64,000 bases of DNA from Bradyrhizobium sp. sGM-13. Lineage in GTDB: Bacteria > Pseudomonadota > Alphaproteobacteria > Rhizobiales > Xanthobacteraceae. Below are positions 19,027 to 26,882 of the stretch, in pieces (position 1 is the first letter of the stretch; every line of letters starts with the position of its first letter). The notes beneath the pieces are model-generated. The model saw only the letters and a list, made by a program, of their open reading frames with translations, was not told the DNA's origin and did no database searches. A program made the translations under genes and the position numbers. Where the stretch lies: NCBI RefSeq assembly GCF_018398875.1, contig NZ_JAGWDK010000023.1, positions 42,928-106,927 on the forward strand, given 5' to 3'.

Positions 19027-20078
19027 ACAAGCTCGTCATTATCTCGATCGGCCCGGCGAGTTCCGTACAGGACGGCGGACGTCCCGGCGCCCAGCGCTAC
19101 GGCCTGGTGCCAAGTGGCGCAATGGATCGGCTGGCGCTGGCGGCAGCGAACACGTTGGTTGGCAATGCGCCGTTCACGGCGGCCGTCGAGGTCGGCCCGT
19201 TCGGGGCGAAATTTACCACGCGCGGCGCCGCGGTGCGCGTCGCGCTGACGGGAGCCCCGCGCAATGCCGATATCGCCGGCCGCGCCGTGGCACCGGATAC
19301 ATCCGCAACGCTGGCCGATGGCGAGACGCTGACGCTCGGCTTTGCCCGCGGCGGCGCGTTCAGCTATCTCGCGATTGAAGGCGGCATTGCCGGCGAGCCC
19401 ATGTTCGGCAGCCTGGCCGTCAATGCCCGCGCAGGCCTTGGCAGCCCCTATCCTCGCCCACTGCAGGCCGGCGACGAGCTACCGGCGAAGGCCGCAAGCG
19501 GCGCGGCGGAACGGCGGATCGAATTGCCGGCGGCAACCGACGCGCCGATCCGCATCGTCTGGGGTCCACAGGACGACGAATTCACCGATGAGACCAAAAA
19601 GCTGTTCGTCGACAGCGAATGGAAGATATCGGCGACCAGTGACCGCATGGGTTACCGGCTTGAAGGCCCCACCCTCAAGCACCTTCACGGCCATAACATC
19701 GTCTCCGACGGCACCGTCAACGGCAGCCTGCAGGTGCCCGGTAATGGCCAGCCGATCGTGCTGATGCCGGACCGCGGCACCAGCGGCGGCTATCCCAAGA
19801 TCGCAACGGTGATTTCGGCCGACCTCGGGCGACTGACACAGATCCCCGCCGGTCACGCCTTTCGCTTTCGCGCCGTCAGCATGGCGGAAGCGCAGGCCGA
19901 AGCGCGCAAGTTTGCGGAACTGTTGCGCACCCTGCCCGATCGGCTTCGTGCAATCGAAAGCGTTGATCTCAACATCGACGCGCTGCACGATGCCAATGTC
20001 GCGGGCCACGCCGTCAGCGCGGTCGATGCCGGAACCTGGCACGCGGTATCGATGGCCGACATAGCGGGCCCGGACTGA
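19023..20078 (+). CDS. pxpC: 5-oxoprolinase subunit C (KipA-like)
   Basis: A 351-residue biotin-dependent-carboxylase-like PxpC/KipA protein. It opens with VISIGPASSVQDGGRPGAQRYG and carries GAMDRLALAAANTLVGN, typical of the family; further on it has DRMGYRLEGP and MPDRGTSGGYPKIATV. It works with PxpB and PxpA on 5-oxoproline hydrolysis. The start is the ATG inside the pxpB stop; the longer open frame upstream is within pxpB. Confidence 0.93.
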   Translation: MNKLVIISIGPASSVQDGGRPGAQRYGLVPSGAMDRLALAAANTLVGNAPFTAAVEVGPFGAKFTTRGAAVRVALTGAPRNADIAGRAVAPDTSATLADGETLTLGFARGGAFSYLAIEGGIAGEPMFGSLAVNARAGLGSPYPRPLQAGDELPAKAASGAAERRIELPAATDAPIRIVWGPQDDEFTDETKKLFVDSEWKISATSDRMGYRLEGPTLKHLHGHNIVSDGTVNGSLQVPGNGQPIVLMPDRGTSGGYPKIATVISADLGRLTQIPAGHAFRFRAVSMAEAQAEARKFAELLRTLPDRLRAIESVDLNIDALHDANVAGHAVSAVDAGTWHAVSMADIAGPD

Positions 20079-20112
20079 GCACCAATCCACTCACGAGAAG
20101 CGGACGGACAAC

Positions 20113-20886
20113 ATGACAACCATCGACCTCAATTGCGATCTCGGCGAAGGGTTTGGCCCCTGGGAAATGGGCAATGACGCAGCGATGATCGAGCTTGCGA
20201 CCTCGGTGAACGTCGCCTGCGGCTTTCATGCCGGCGATCCCGACATCATGCGCCGCACGGTCGAACTGGCGAAAGCGCGCGGCGTCTCGGTCGGCGCGCA
20301 TCCCGGCTATCGCGACCTGCACGGCTTCGGTCGGCGGCCGATCCCGGGCCTAAAATCTTCGGAGATCGAGAACCTCATCGCCTACCAGATCGGCGCGCTG
20401 CAGGCGATTGCGACCGCGGCCGGTTACAAGGTTACTCACGTCAAGGCGCATGGCGCGCTCTCCAACGTCGCCTGCGAGGACGACATGACCGCAAAAGCCA
20501 TCGCCAACGGCATCAAGGCGGTTGATCCCAATCTGATTTTCGTGGTGCTCGCCAATTCCAAGCTGGTGCAGGCGGGAGAAGCCGCCAATTTGCCGATGGT
20601 GCACGAGGTGTTTGCCGACCGCGCCTATGAGGACAATGGCTCACTGGTGTCGCGCAAGAAGCCGGGCGCCGTGCTGCATGATGCGAAACAAATCGCCGAT
20701 CGCGTGGTGCGGATGGTGCAGGACGGCGCGGTCGTCTCCGTCACCGGCAAGGTGATCAAGATGCGCACCGACACCGTGTGCATTCATGGCGACACGCCGG
20801 GTGCCGTCGACATCGCACGCGGCGTTCGTCAGGCGTTGATGGATGCGGGGATTACGGTCGCGCCGTTCAAGACGGCGCAGTCATAG
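20113..20886 (+). CDS. pxpA: 5-oxoprolinase subunit A (LamB/YcsF family)
   Basis: A 257-residue PxpA protein with the conserved opening IDLNCDLGEGFGPW, VNVACGFHAGDP, GAHPGYRDLHGFGRR and VKAHGALSN, and an ending VCIHGDTPGAV. This subunit supplies the phosphate-transfer/hydrolysis part of 5-oxoprolinase. It begins 35 bases after pxpC behind a purine-rich site, completing the operon. Confidence 0.95.
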   Translation: MTTIDLNCDLGEGFGPWEMGNDAAMIELATSVNVACGFHAGDPDIMRRTVELAKARGVSVGAHPGYRDLHGFGRRPIPGLKSSEIENLIAYQIGALQAIATAAGYKVTHVKAHGALSNVACEDDMTAKAIANGIKAVDPNLIFVVLANSKLVQAGEAANLPMVHEVFADRAYEDNGSLVSRKKPGAVLHDAKQIADRVVRMVQDGAVVSVTGKVIKMRTDTVCIHGDTPGAVDIARGVRQALMDAGITVAPFKTAQS

Positions 20887-20944
20887 CGTTTTCGAGCGAA
20901 GTGGAAGCCGGTTCGCGTGAAGAAAACGCGTCAGAAATCAACGC

Positions 20945-21097
20945 TCAGAACGGATGAACCGAGAGCGTGCCGAACACGATGGCGGCAATGAGCGCGAACG
21001 CGCTGTAGAGCGCGGCGGTGTGAAAGCCGGTGCCGGAACGGCGGGACACCGAGCGTGCGTAAAGGTGCAGGCGGGCTTCCGCCGATAGTTCGCGCAT
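20945..21097 (-). CDS. Small single-span membrane protein
   Basis: A 50-residue protein, MRELSAEARLHLYARS then a basic stretch and one hydrophobic segment (TAALYSAFALIAAIVFGTL) near the C-terminus. It is read from the ATG at 21097, within a longer frame whose upstream part lies antisense to noncoding sequence and the reductase tail. Conserved-looking amphipathic N-terminus and clean TM support a real gene; function unknown. Confidence 0.55.
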   Translation of the reverse strand: MRELSAEARLHLYARSVSRRSGTGFHTAALYSAFALIAAIVFGTLSVHPF

Positions 21098-21276
21098 GAT
21101 CGATCTCCAACGCGGCATGGACTGCATATGGAATATCGATCGCGTCCGGATGCAAGGTATCCGCCGAAATAGCGTTGGGGCGCTCCGGCGCGCTCCATTT
21201 CGAGGGGAAATTTCCCTTCTTTCTGACCAGAGCGAGAATTTTATTCGGGCCGATTTGAGTGGAGTTGGAACCCGAA

Positions 21277-22872
21277 TTAGTAAACATCCTGCTGGAACCG
21301 GCCCTTTTTCTTGAGTTCCCCGACGAAGCTGACGGCCTCGTCGGTGGTTCGGGCGCCGAATTGGGCAACGATGTCGACCAGCGCGCGCTCGACGTCTTTG
21401 GCCATCCGCTTGGCATCCCCGCAGATGTAGACATGGGCGCCTTCGGCAAGCCAGGTCCATACCTCGCGGCCAACCTCGCGCATGCGGTCCTGCACGTAAA
21501 ATTTCTTGTTGCCATCGCGCGACCACGCCAGCGACAACCGCGTCAAGAGGCCCGAGGTCTTCATCGCATTGAGTTCGTCGGCATAGAAGAAATCGCAATC
21601 GCTGCGCTGATGGCCGAAGAACAGCCAGTTCTTGCCGGGTGCGCCGGTGGCGCGGCGATCGAGCAGGAAGGCGCGGAACGGTGCGATACCCGTCCCAGGA
21701 CCGACCATGATGATTGGGGTCTTCGGGTCCTGCGGTAGCGCGAAGCCATGGGCCTTCTGTACGTAGACCTTGACCTCGTCGCCGGAACTGATGCGCTCGG
21801 CAAGAAATGTCGAGGCCAGTCCCAAACGACGACGCTTGTTGACCACATAGCGCACGCAGTCGACCGTCAGCGACAGCTTTCCGGGCGTAGTATTGTGCGA
21901 CGACGAGATCGAGTAAAGCCGCGGCTGTAATGGCTCCAGCGCCTCGACAAAGGCCTCGGGATGCGGACGAATGCGGGAGAATTTCTGCAATACCGCCATG
22001 ACGTCGAGCGTCGCCGCGTCGCCATCGGGATCCTCGCCCTGCGCCAGCGCGCGGGCTTTCTCGCGTAGCGCGCCGCCGGTCAGATACGAGATCAACTCGA
22101 ACAGTGAATCCGGCGCCGGCGACAGTGAGACGTCGTCGCGCAATACTTCACGCAGCGTCTTTCCCCTCACCTCCGTCGTATGCGATGCGCCCAAGAGTGC
22201 GATGATCTGGTCGACCAGGCCGACGTCGTTGCGCGCAAAGATCCCGAACGAATCGCCTACGACATAGTCGAGGCCACATCCGGAGAGATCGAACTCGATA
22301 TGCCAGGTCTCCTTCTCCGAGCCCTCGCCGTTGAGCAGTCGTCGCGACAGGAATTTTGCGTCTGCGGGATTGTCGCGCGAGCGGCCGGGCTCGCCTGGAG
22401 CCGTCGGCGCAGCCGCAGCCGCCGCTGGCGCCGATGACGGCGCCGGTGCCTTGTCGATTTCCTCATAAAGCGACTTCAGCATCCGCGCGGTTTCCTTGCC
22501 GCCGGGGACGCAGAGGTTGAGCCGCGCTTCGCTCTTGTTCGCGATCGCTTCGGAATAGTTATGGCAGTCATAGCCGCATTGGCCGCAATCCTGCTGCGCC
22601 ATTGCCGCCATCATCCGCCGCCGCAACGGCCGGCCCTCGGCAAGCTTCATGCGATCGGCGATCGGCATGGTCTGGTCGTGCCACGGCGCTTCGCCGTCAT
22701 CGCCATCGCCGGCCGCGCCCTGCATGACTTCAGCGCCTTGTTCGGCCGACAACGGTGTCGCATCGGACAGGAGCCCGGCAAAGAACCCGTTCAGCCAGGA
22801 GCGCTGCGCTTCTGAGAATGGCGCGTTCGAGGGAATGATCTCGACCTTGGGTGGAGGCGTGATCTGATTCAT
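21277..22872 (-). CDS. CysJ-like NADPH reductase with an N-terminal Fe-S domain, probable electron donor to NirA
   Basis: A 531-residue oxidoreductase. Residues about 84-135 hold a Fe-S motif with Cys96, Cys99, Cys103 and Cys121 (QQDCGQCGYDC then NLCVPGG), like the putative Fe-S domain of RnfB-type proteins. From about 170 comes an FAD-binding module with RLYSISSS (318), then an NADPH module with GPGTGIAPF (391) and a terminal aromatic (QQDVY), as in sulfite reductase flavoprotein. The flavodoxin/FMN domain of true CysJ is missing. It overlaps nirA by four bases (ATGA), so it most likely passes NADPH electrons to NirA. Called sulfite reductase alpha subunit by family, but nitrite is the likelier process here. 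Confidence 0.8.
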   Translation of the reverse strand: MNQITPPPKVEIIPSNAPFSEAQRSWLNGFFAGLLSDATPLSAEQGAEVMQGAAGDGDDGEAPWHDQTMPIADRMKLAEGRPLRRRMMAAMAQQDCGQCGYDCHNYSEAIANKSEARLNLCVPGGKETARMLKSLYEEIDKAPAPSSAPAAAAAAPTAPGEPGRSRDNPADAKFLSRRLLNGEGSEKETWHIEFDLSGCGLDYVVGDSFGIFARNDVGLVDQIIALLGASHTTEVRGKTLREVLRDDVSLSPAPDSLFELISYLTGGALREKARALAQGEDPDGDAATLDVMAVLQKFSRIRPHPEAFVEALEPLQPRLYSISSSHNTTPGKLSLTVDCVRYVVNKRRRLGLASTFLAERISSGDEVKVYVQKAHGFALPQDPKTPIIMVGPGTGIAPFRAFLLDRRATGAPGKNWLFFGHQRSDCDFFYADELNAMKTSGLLTRLSLAWSRDGNKKFYVQDRMREVGREVWTWLAEGAHVYICGDAKRMAKDVERALVDIVAQFGARTTDEAVSFVGELKKKGRFQQDVY

Positions 22873-24665
22873 GAGGACACCTGAGCGTCAGTGACTTGGG
22901 CATCGGCCAGCTTGCGCAGCGTCTCGCCGTCATGGCGGCGCGCAAAGGTCAGGAACGTCTCTTCGGGTGATGCGCGATGCGTGAGATAGGCCTTCAGCAA
23001 TTTCTCGACCTTCCTCGGCGCATCCTCGGCCTTGACGTCGCGATAGACCTCCTGCCCGACATCGGCGTCGGGTCCGAAGCCGCCGCCGGTGAAAAGATGA
23101 TAGCCCTCGACGGGATCGGCATCCTCGCCAACATCCACTTTCGCGGCGATCAGCCCGATATCGCTGATGTAATGCTGCGCGCAGGAATGATGGCAGCCGG
23201 TGACGTGGATGTTGATCGGCGTCTCGATGTTAACGCGTGGCTCGCACCAGTCGCCGATTTCGGCGGCATGGCGCTTGGTATCCGCCGCCGCAAATCGGCA
23301 GCCGGCATTGCCGGTGCAGGCGATCAGCCTGGCCCGGATTTGCGACGCCTCGACCGCAAGCCCGATCGCCTTGATCGCGGCGACCGCAAGCTCGACATTC
23401 TCGTCGCGCACGCCCGGAATCAGCAGGTTCTGCCACACCGTCAGGCGGACATCGCCGTCGCCAAGATCCTGCGCGATTTTGGCCAGCCCCCGCATCTGCT
23501 CACACGTGATCTTGCCGAGCGGCAGCGACACGCCAATCCAGTTCAGCCCCACCTGTTTCTGTCTGTGCACACCGATATGTGCCGTGCGGTCCGAGGCCGG
23601 CCGCGGCGTAAGCGCTTCGGGCGGCACGCGGGTGAAGGGCTTGCCGAGCCGCTCCTCGACCAGCGCGTGGAATTTTTCGTGCCCCATCCCATCGAGCACA
23701 TACTTCAGTCGCGCCTTGTTGCGGTTGGTGCGATCGCCGAGTTCGATGAAGATGCGCACGATGGCATCCGCCACCCTGGTGGCATCGGCCGGCTTCACGA
23801 TGATGTCGCTATACTTGGCAAAATCCTTATGACCCGTAATGCCGCCGATCCCTAAGCGAAACCAGGTGCCGGGCTCGGCGCCAAAGCCGTCCTTCACTTC
23901 GACCGCGGTGAACGCAATGTCGTTAGTGTCTTCCAGCACGGCGATCCTGCCGGCGCCATCGAAGGCGACATTGAACTTGCGCGGCAAGCCATACAGCGAG
24001 CGATCGTTGAGGATGTGATAGTGCCACTCGCGGGCATATTCGCGGGTATCGATCAGTTCCTGCGGGTCGATCCCCGCCGTCGGCGTGCCCGTGACGTTGC
24101 GGATGTTGTCCGCGCCGGTGCCGCGCGAACAGAGGCCCAGATCCTGAATGCCCTCGATCAGGGCCACCGCATGCTTGGGCGGAATCTCGCGCACCTGCAA
24201 GTTAGCGCGCGTGGTGACGTGGCAGAACGGCCCGCACAGCCGCTCGGCGAGATCGGCCAGCCCCGAAAACTGCCAGTGCTTCAGGATGCCGTTCGGAATC
24301 CTGAGGCGGCACATGTAGGAATCCTGCGCCGGCGCGACGTAGAACAGGCCGTAATAGCGCCAGCGGAAATTATCTGCGGGGTTCGGCGGCGCGTTGTCGA
24401 GCGCCTGTTGCTTCAGCCGGGGATAGGCATCGAACGGATGCTCCTCGCGCTTGAACTTCTCGGGATCGGCGAGCTTCTTGCCGGCGGCGATCACCCCGTC
24501 CTGCGCCTTGATGTGCGCGGCATCCGGCCCCGTCGGTTCGGCACTCGCCTTTCCCGCGTTACCGAGGCCGCGCCCGACCCGGCTGATCTGCAAGCCTGCG
24601 GTAAAGCCTTCGAGGTAGCGCTTCTGCTCGTCGGTAAAGTCGACTGTGATCGGTTCGATTTTCAT
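22869..24665 (-). CDS. nirA: Assimilatory nitrite/sulfite reductase, NirA family
   Basis: A 598-residue sirohaem/4Fe-4S reductase with both duplicated halves. The cluster/sirohaem cysteines are Cys450 and Cys456 (CTGNAGC) and Cys491 and Cys495 (CHHSC). The N-terminal half has the substrate-side segments FCHVTTRANLQVREI and RNVTGTPTAG. The six-electron reduction of nitrite to ammonium is the expected reaction, because the gene is clustered with nasS/nasT rather than cysteine genes; sulfite reduction remains possible. The start at 24665 gives the family N-terminus; the longer frame runs into the leader. It is translationally coupled to the downstream reductase. Confidence 0.88.
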   Translation of the reverse strand: MKIEPITVDFTDEQKRYLEGFTAGLQISRVGRGLGNAGKASAEPTGPDAAHIKAQDGVIAAGKKLADPEKFKREEHPFDAYPRLKQQALDNAPPNPADNFRWRYYGLFYVAPAQDSYMCRLRIPNGILKHWQFSGLADLAERLCGPFCHVTTRANLQVREIPPKHAVALIEGIQDLGLCSRGTGADNIRNVTGTPTAGIDPQELIDTREYAREWHYHILNDRSLYGLPRKFNVAFDGAGRIAVLEDTNDIAFTAVEVKDGFGAEPGTWFRLGIGGITGHKDFAKYSDIIVKPADATRVADAIVRIFIELGDRTNRNKARLKYVLDGMGHEKFHALVEERLGKPFTRVPPEALTPRPASDRTAHIGVHRQKQVGLNWIGVSLPLGKITCEQMRGLAKIAQDLGDGDVRLTVWQNLLIPGVRDENVELAVAAIKAIGLAVEASQIRARLIACTGNAGCRFAAADTKRHAAEIGDWCEPRVNIETPINIHVTGCHHSCAQHYISDIGLIAAKVDVGEDADPVEGYHLFTGGGFGPDADVGQEVYRDVKAEDAPRKVEKLLKAYLTHRASPEETFLTFARRHDGETLRKLADAQVTDAQVSS

Positions 24666-24776
24666 GCGCGACGAAGCTCCTGCGGCCACGATTGGTGGCG
24701 TCAACGAATGGGATGGACCGCCCAGGAGAATCGGGCCGGCGTGGTGCCGGGCTGTGATTCTGGTATGCGGTCCGAC

Positions 24777-24790
24777 CAGCTTCGTTGCTG
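24777..24790 (-). promoter_or_regulatory. Candidate NasT (ANTAR) target hairpin in the nirA leader
   Basis: On the transcript strand, CAGC-AACGAA-GCTG forms a four-pair stem with a six-base loop that has A at position 1 and G at position 4, the pattern ANTAR proteins recognise. It lies about 112 bases upstream of nirA and downstream of the sigma-54-like promoter. ANTAR targets normally comprise two such hairpins; I did not find an equally clear partner. Confidence 0.45.
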
Positions 24791-24851
24791 CGGAAATCCA
24801 TCTTGGACGTAGGCCAGCAGGCATCTGCGACGAGCCGACCGCACTGCACCA

Positions 24852-24868
24852 TACAAGTTGCGTGCCAA
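24852..24868 (-). promoter_or_regulatory. Sigma-54-like promoter for nirA
   Basis: On the minus strand the sequence reads TTGGCACG-CAAC-TTGTA, close to the -24/-12 consensus TTGGCACG-N4-TTGCA with a single change in the -12 box. Spacing is correct. It would start a leader of roughly 175 bases before nirA. RpoN plus NtrC control is usual for nitrogen assimilation genes. Confidence 0.5.
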
Positions 24869-24888
24869 ACGGAGTCGCGATGAATGTC

Positions 24889-24946
24889 TTGAAATTTCAA
24901 TCTGTTCCGACGAGGAACTCGAAACTATGAAGCGAGCTTCATAGTT
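24889..24946. repeat. Two palindromes upstream of the nirA promoter
   Basis: 24923-24946 is an 11-base inverted repeat (AACTATGAAGC and GCTTCATAGTT) around a two-base centre, and 24889-24900 is a perfect palindrome TTGAAATTTCAA. They sit about 25-95 bases upstream of the sigma-54-like promoter, between nirA and nasS. They look like operators rather than terminators, because no T run follows on either strand. The binding protein is unknown; they do not match the usual NtrC consensus. Confidence 0.55.
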
Positions 24947-25016
24947 GCTTTCTGGGCATCCCGCCTAAGAACTAGGCGCCGTGTATGTTTGCCTAATATC
25001 GCTTCAATCGACTGGC

Positions 25017-26183
25017 TTACGGCTTCCAATGCCCAATTTTGAAAGCCGCCAGATGCCCGGCGATGTCCGCAGGGTCGAACGCAGGGCCGGCAAAGGCGCC
25101 GATGGCACCAGGCGTGCCGGGAGCCGTCCCCGGACGGCCCATGGCGGCGTCGTAGAGTTCGGGCCTGAAGACCGCCATGGCAGTCTTCAGCGCATCGGGC
25201 CGCATCTGCGTCTGTCGCCAGCGTACCATTTGCGCGTAAAGCCAGGCAGCTTGCGCCGGATCGGGCCGGCCCGCCCCCTCGCGCCCGACCAGCAGGTAGC
25301 GGCCGCTCTCGCGCCGCTGGCCGTCCGGTGAAATCTTCAGTCGGCCGTCGAGGGTGCGCTGGATCACCTCGGCGCCGACGCCGAGCCGTTCGGGCCGCGC
25401 CAGGATATGAGCGGTCTCGGCGCGGTTTCCGGGCTCCTCGATGTATTCGGCGGCGTGGGCAGCCGCCCGGATCAGCGCAGCCAGCGCGTTCGGATTCTTT
25501 TCCGACCAGCTTTGCCTGACAGCGAGAACTTTTTCGGCCGCGCGCACCAAAATATCGGAGACGAAATGGAGGATGTGGCCGACGCCGAGATCGACCGCAA
25601 CCGAGTTCCAGGGCGCACCGACGCAGAACGCATCGACATGGCCATTGGCGAGGCTGTCCACCATGTAGGGCGGCGGCAGCACCACGAGGCGAACATCCTC
25701 GTCGGGATCGACCCCGCCCGCCGCCATCCAGAACCGGAGCTGGTAGTTATGGGTGGAGAACGGAAACGTCATGCCGAACGTCAGCGGTTCCGCGCCGCTC
25801 TTGCGCCTGGCGGCAACGACGCGGGCGAGCGCCAGTGCCGTGGCCATGGGATCGAGCGGGTCGCCATCGATCTCGCTGATGATTGCGGCGTGCAGCGCCG
25901 GCGATACCGTGATCGCGTTGCCATTGAGGCCGAGATTGAATGGCGCAACGATCGGCACCTTGACGTGGCCCAAGCCCAGGCTCGAGGCGATCGCTACCGG
26001 CGCCAGCAGATGCGCCGCGTCGAACATGCCGATATTGAGCTTGTCGCGGACGTTGGACCACGACACTTCACGCACCAGCGTGACATCGAGCCCTTCGGCG
26101 GCCGTAAAGCCCTTGTCGACGGCGATGATCAGCGCGGCCGCGTCGACCAGGGGAATGAAGCCGATATGCAGCGGTGTCGTCAT
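25017..26183 (-). CDS. nasS: NasS, cytosolic nitrate/nitrite sensor of the NasS-NasT pair
   Basis: A 388-residue CmpA/NrtA-family binding protein (LHIGFIPLVDAAALIIAVDKGFTAAEGLDV at the start, WSNVRDKLNIGMFDAAHLLAP, LNGNAITVS). It has no signal peptide, unlike transporter receptors, and it overlaps an ANTAR gene by four bases. In the established NasS-NasT system the apo-sensor holds NasT and releases it when nitrate or nitrite binds. The pair lies directly upstream of nirA, on the same strand, 351 bases away. Confidence 0.85.
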   Translation of the reverse strand: MTTPLHIGFIPLVDAAALIIAVDKGFTAAEGLDVTLVREVSWSNVRDKLNIGMFDAAHLLAPVAIASSLGLGHVKVPIVAPFNLGLNGNAITVSPALHAAIISEIDGDPLDPMATALALARVVAARRKSGAEPLTFGMTFPFSTHNYQLRFWMAAGGVDPDEDVRLVVLPPPYMVDSLANGHVDAFCVGAPWNSVAVDLGVGHILHFVSDILVRAAEKVLAVRQSWSEKNPNALAALIRAAAHAAEYIEEPGNRAETAHILARPERLGVGAEVIQRTLDGRLKISPDGQRRESGRYLLVGREGAGRPDPAQAAWLYAQMVRWRQTQMRPDALKTAMAVFRPELYDAAMGRPGTAPGTPGAIGAFAGPAFDPADIAGHLAAFKIGHWKP

Positions 26184-26770
26184 TTCAGCAGCTCCGACGC
26201 GGTCAGGATCGACTGCGCGATCTCGCCGATTTTCTTCTTCTCGCGCATCGCGGTGGAGCGCATCAGCACATAGGCCTCCTCTTCGGTGAGGCCCTTCACC
26301 TTCATCAGGATTCCCTTGGCGCGGTCGATCACCTTGCGCTCCTCGAGCGCCGACTTGGTGCGGTCGAGTTCGTCCTGCAGCTTGGAGAAGGCGTTGAAGC
26401 GGGAAATGCAGAGGTCGAGGATCGGCTTGATCCGTTCTTTCTTCAGGCCGTCGACAATGTAGGCGGAAACGCCGGCATCGACGGAGGCCTGGATCGAGGC
26501 CGCATCGCTCTGGTCGACGAACATCGCGATCGGCCGCCGTACCGCGCGGCTGACCTGGAACATCTGTTCCAGCACGTCGCGGCTGGGGTTTTCCAGGTCG
26601 ATCAGGATTACATCGGGGTCGAGCGCATAGATTCGCGCCAACAGGCTCTGCATTTCGCTGATATGCACAACGCCGGTAAAGCCCGCCTCCCGCAACCCCT
26701 CTTCCAGGATTGCGGCCCGGATCGGACTTTCGTCGACAATGACGATTTTCGGCGACGACTCAGCGCTCAT
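26180..26770 (-). CDS. nasT: NasT, ANTAR-domain transcription antiterminator
   Basis: A 196-residue regulator. Residues 1-120 form a receiver-like domain with an Asp58 in ILIDLENPS. A helical linker leads to a C-terminal ANTAR domain (about 135-192: RKVIDRAKGILMKVKGL then EEEAYVLMRSTAM). ANTAR domains bind paired RNA hairpins to prevent termination in leaders of nitrate assimilation genes. The gene overlaps nasS by four bases. Bradyrhizobium NasST is known to respond to nitrate and to affect assimilation and nitrous oxide reduction genes. Confidence 0.9.
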   Translation of the reverse strand: MSAESSPKIVIVDESPIRAAILEEGLREAGFTGVVHISEMQSLLARIYALDPDVILIDLENPSRDVLEQMFQVSRAVRRPIAMFVDQSDAASIQASVDAGVSAYIVDGLKKERIKPILDLCISRFNAFSKLQDELDRTKSALEERKVIDRAKGILMKVKGLTEEEAYVLMRSTAMREKKKIGEIAQSILTASELLK

Positions 26771-26882
26771 CGATCAACTCATACCCCGGCCGGGCATCCA
26801 TAGCACGTCAGAAGCTGGCGCAAAGCCTTGTAATTATGGGCAATTAGGACTAGCTCGTGCCGATCAATCAGGCAGATGAAAT

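Noticed and set aside
24721..24765. CCGGC-ACCAC-GCCGG hairpin in the nirA leader considered as the NasT-regulated terminator
   Set aside because: No T run follows, and the loop lacks the A1/G4 pattern; may still contribute to folding but not supported as a terminator.
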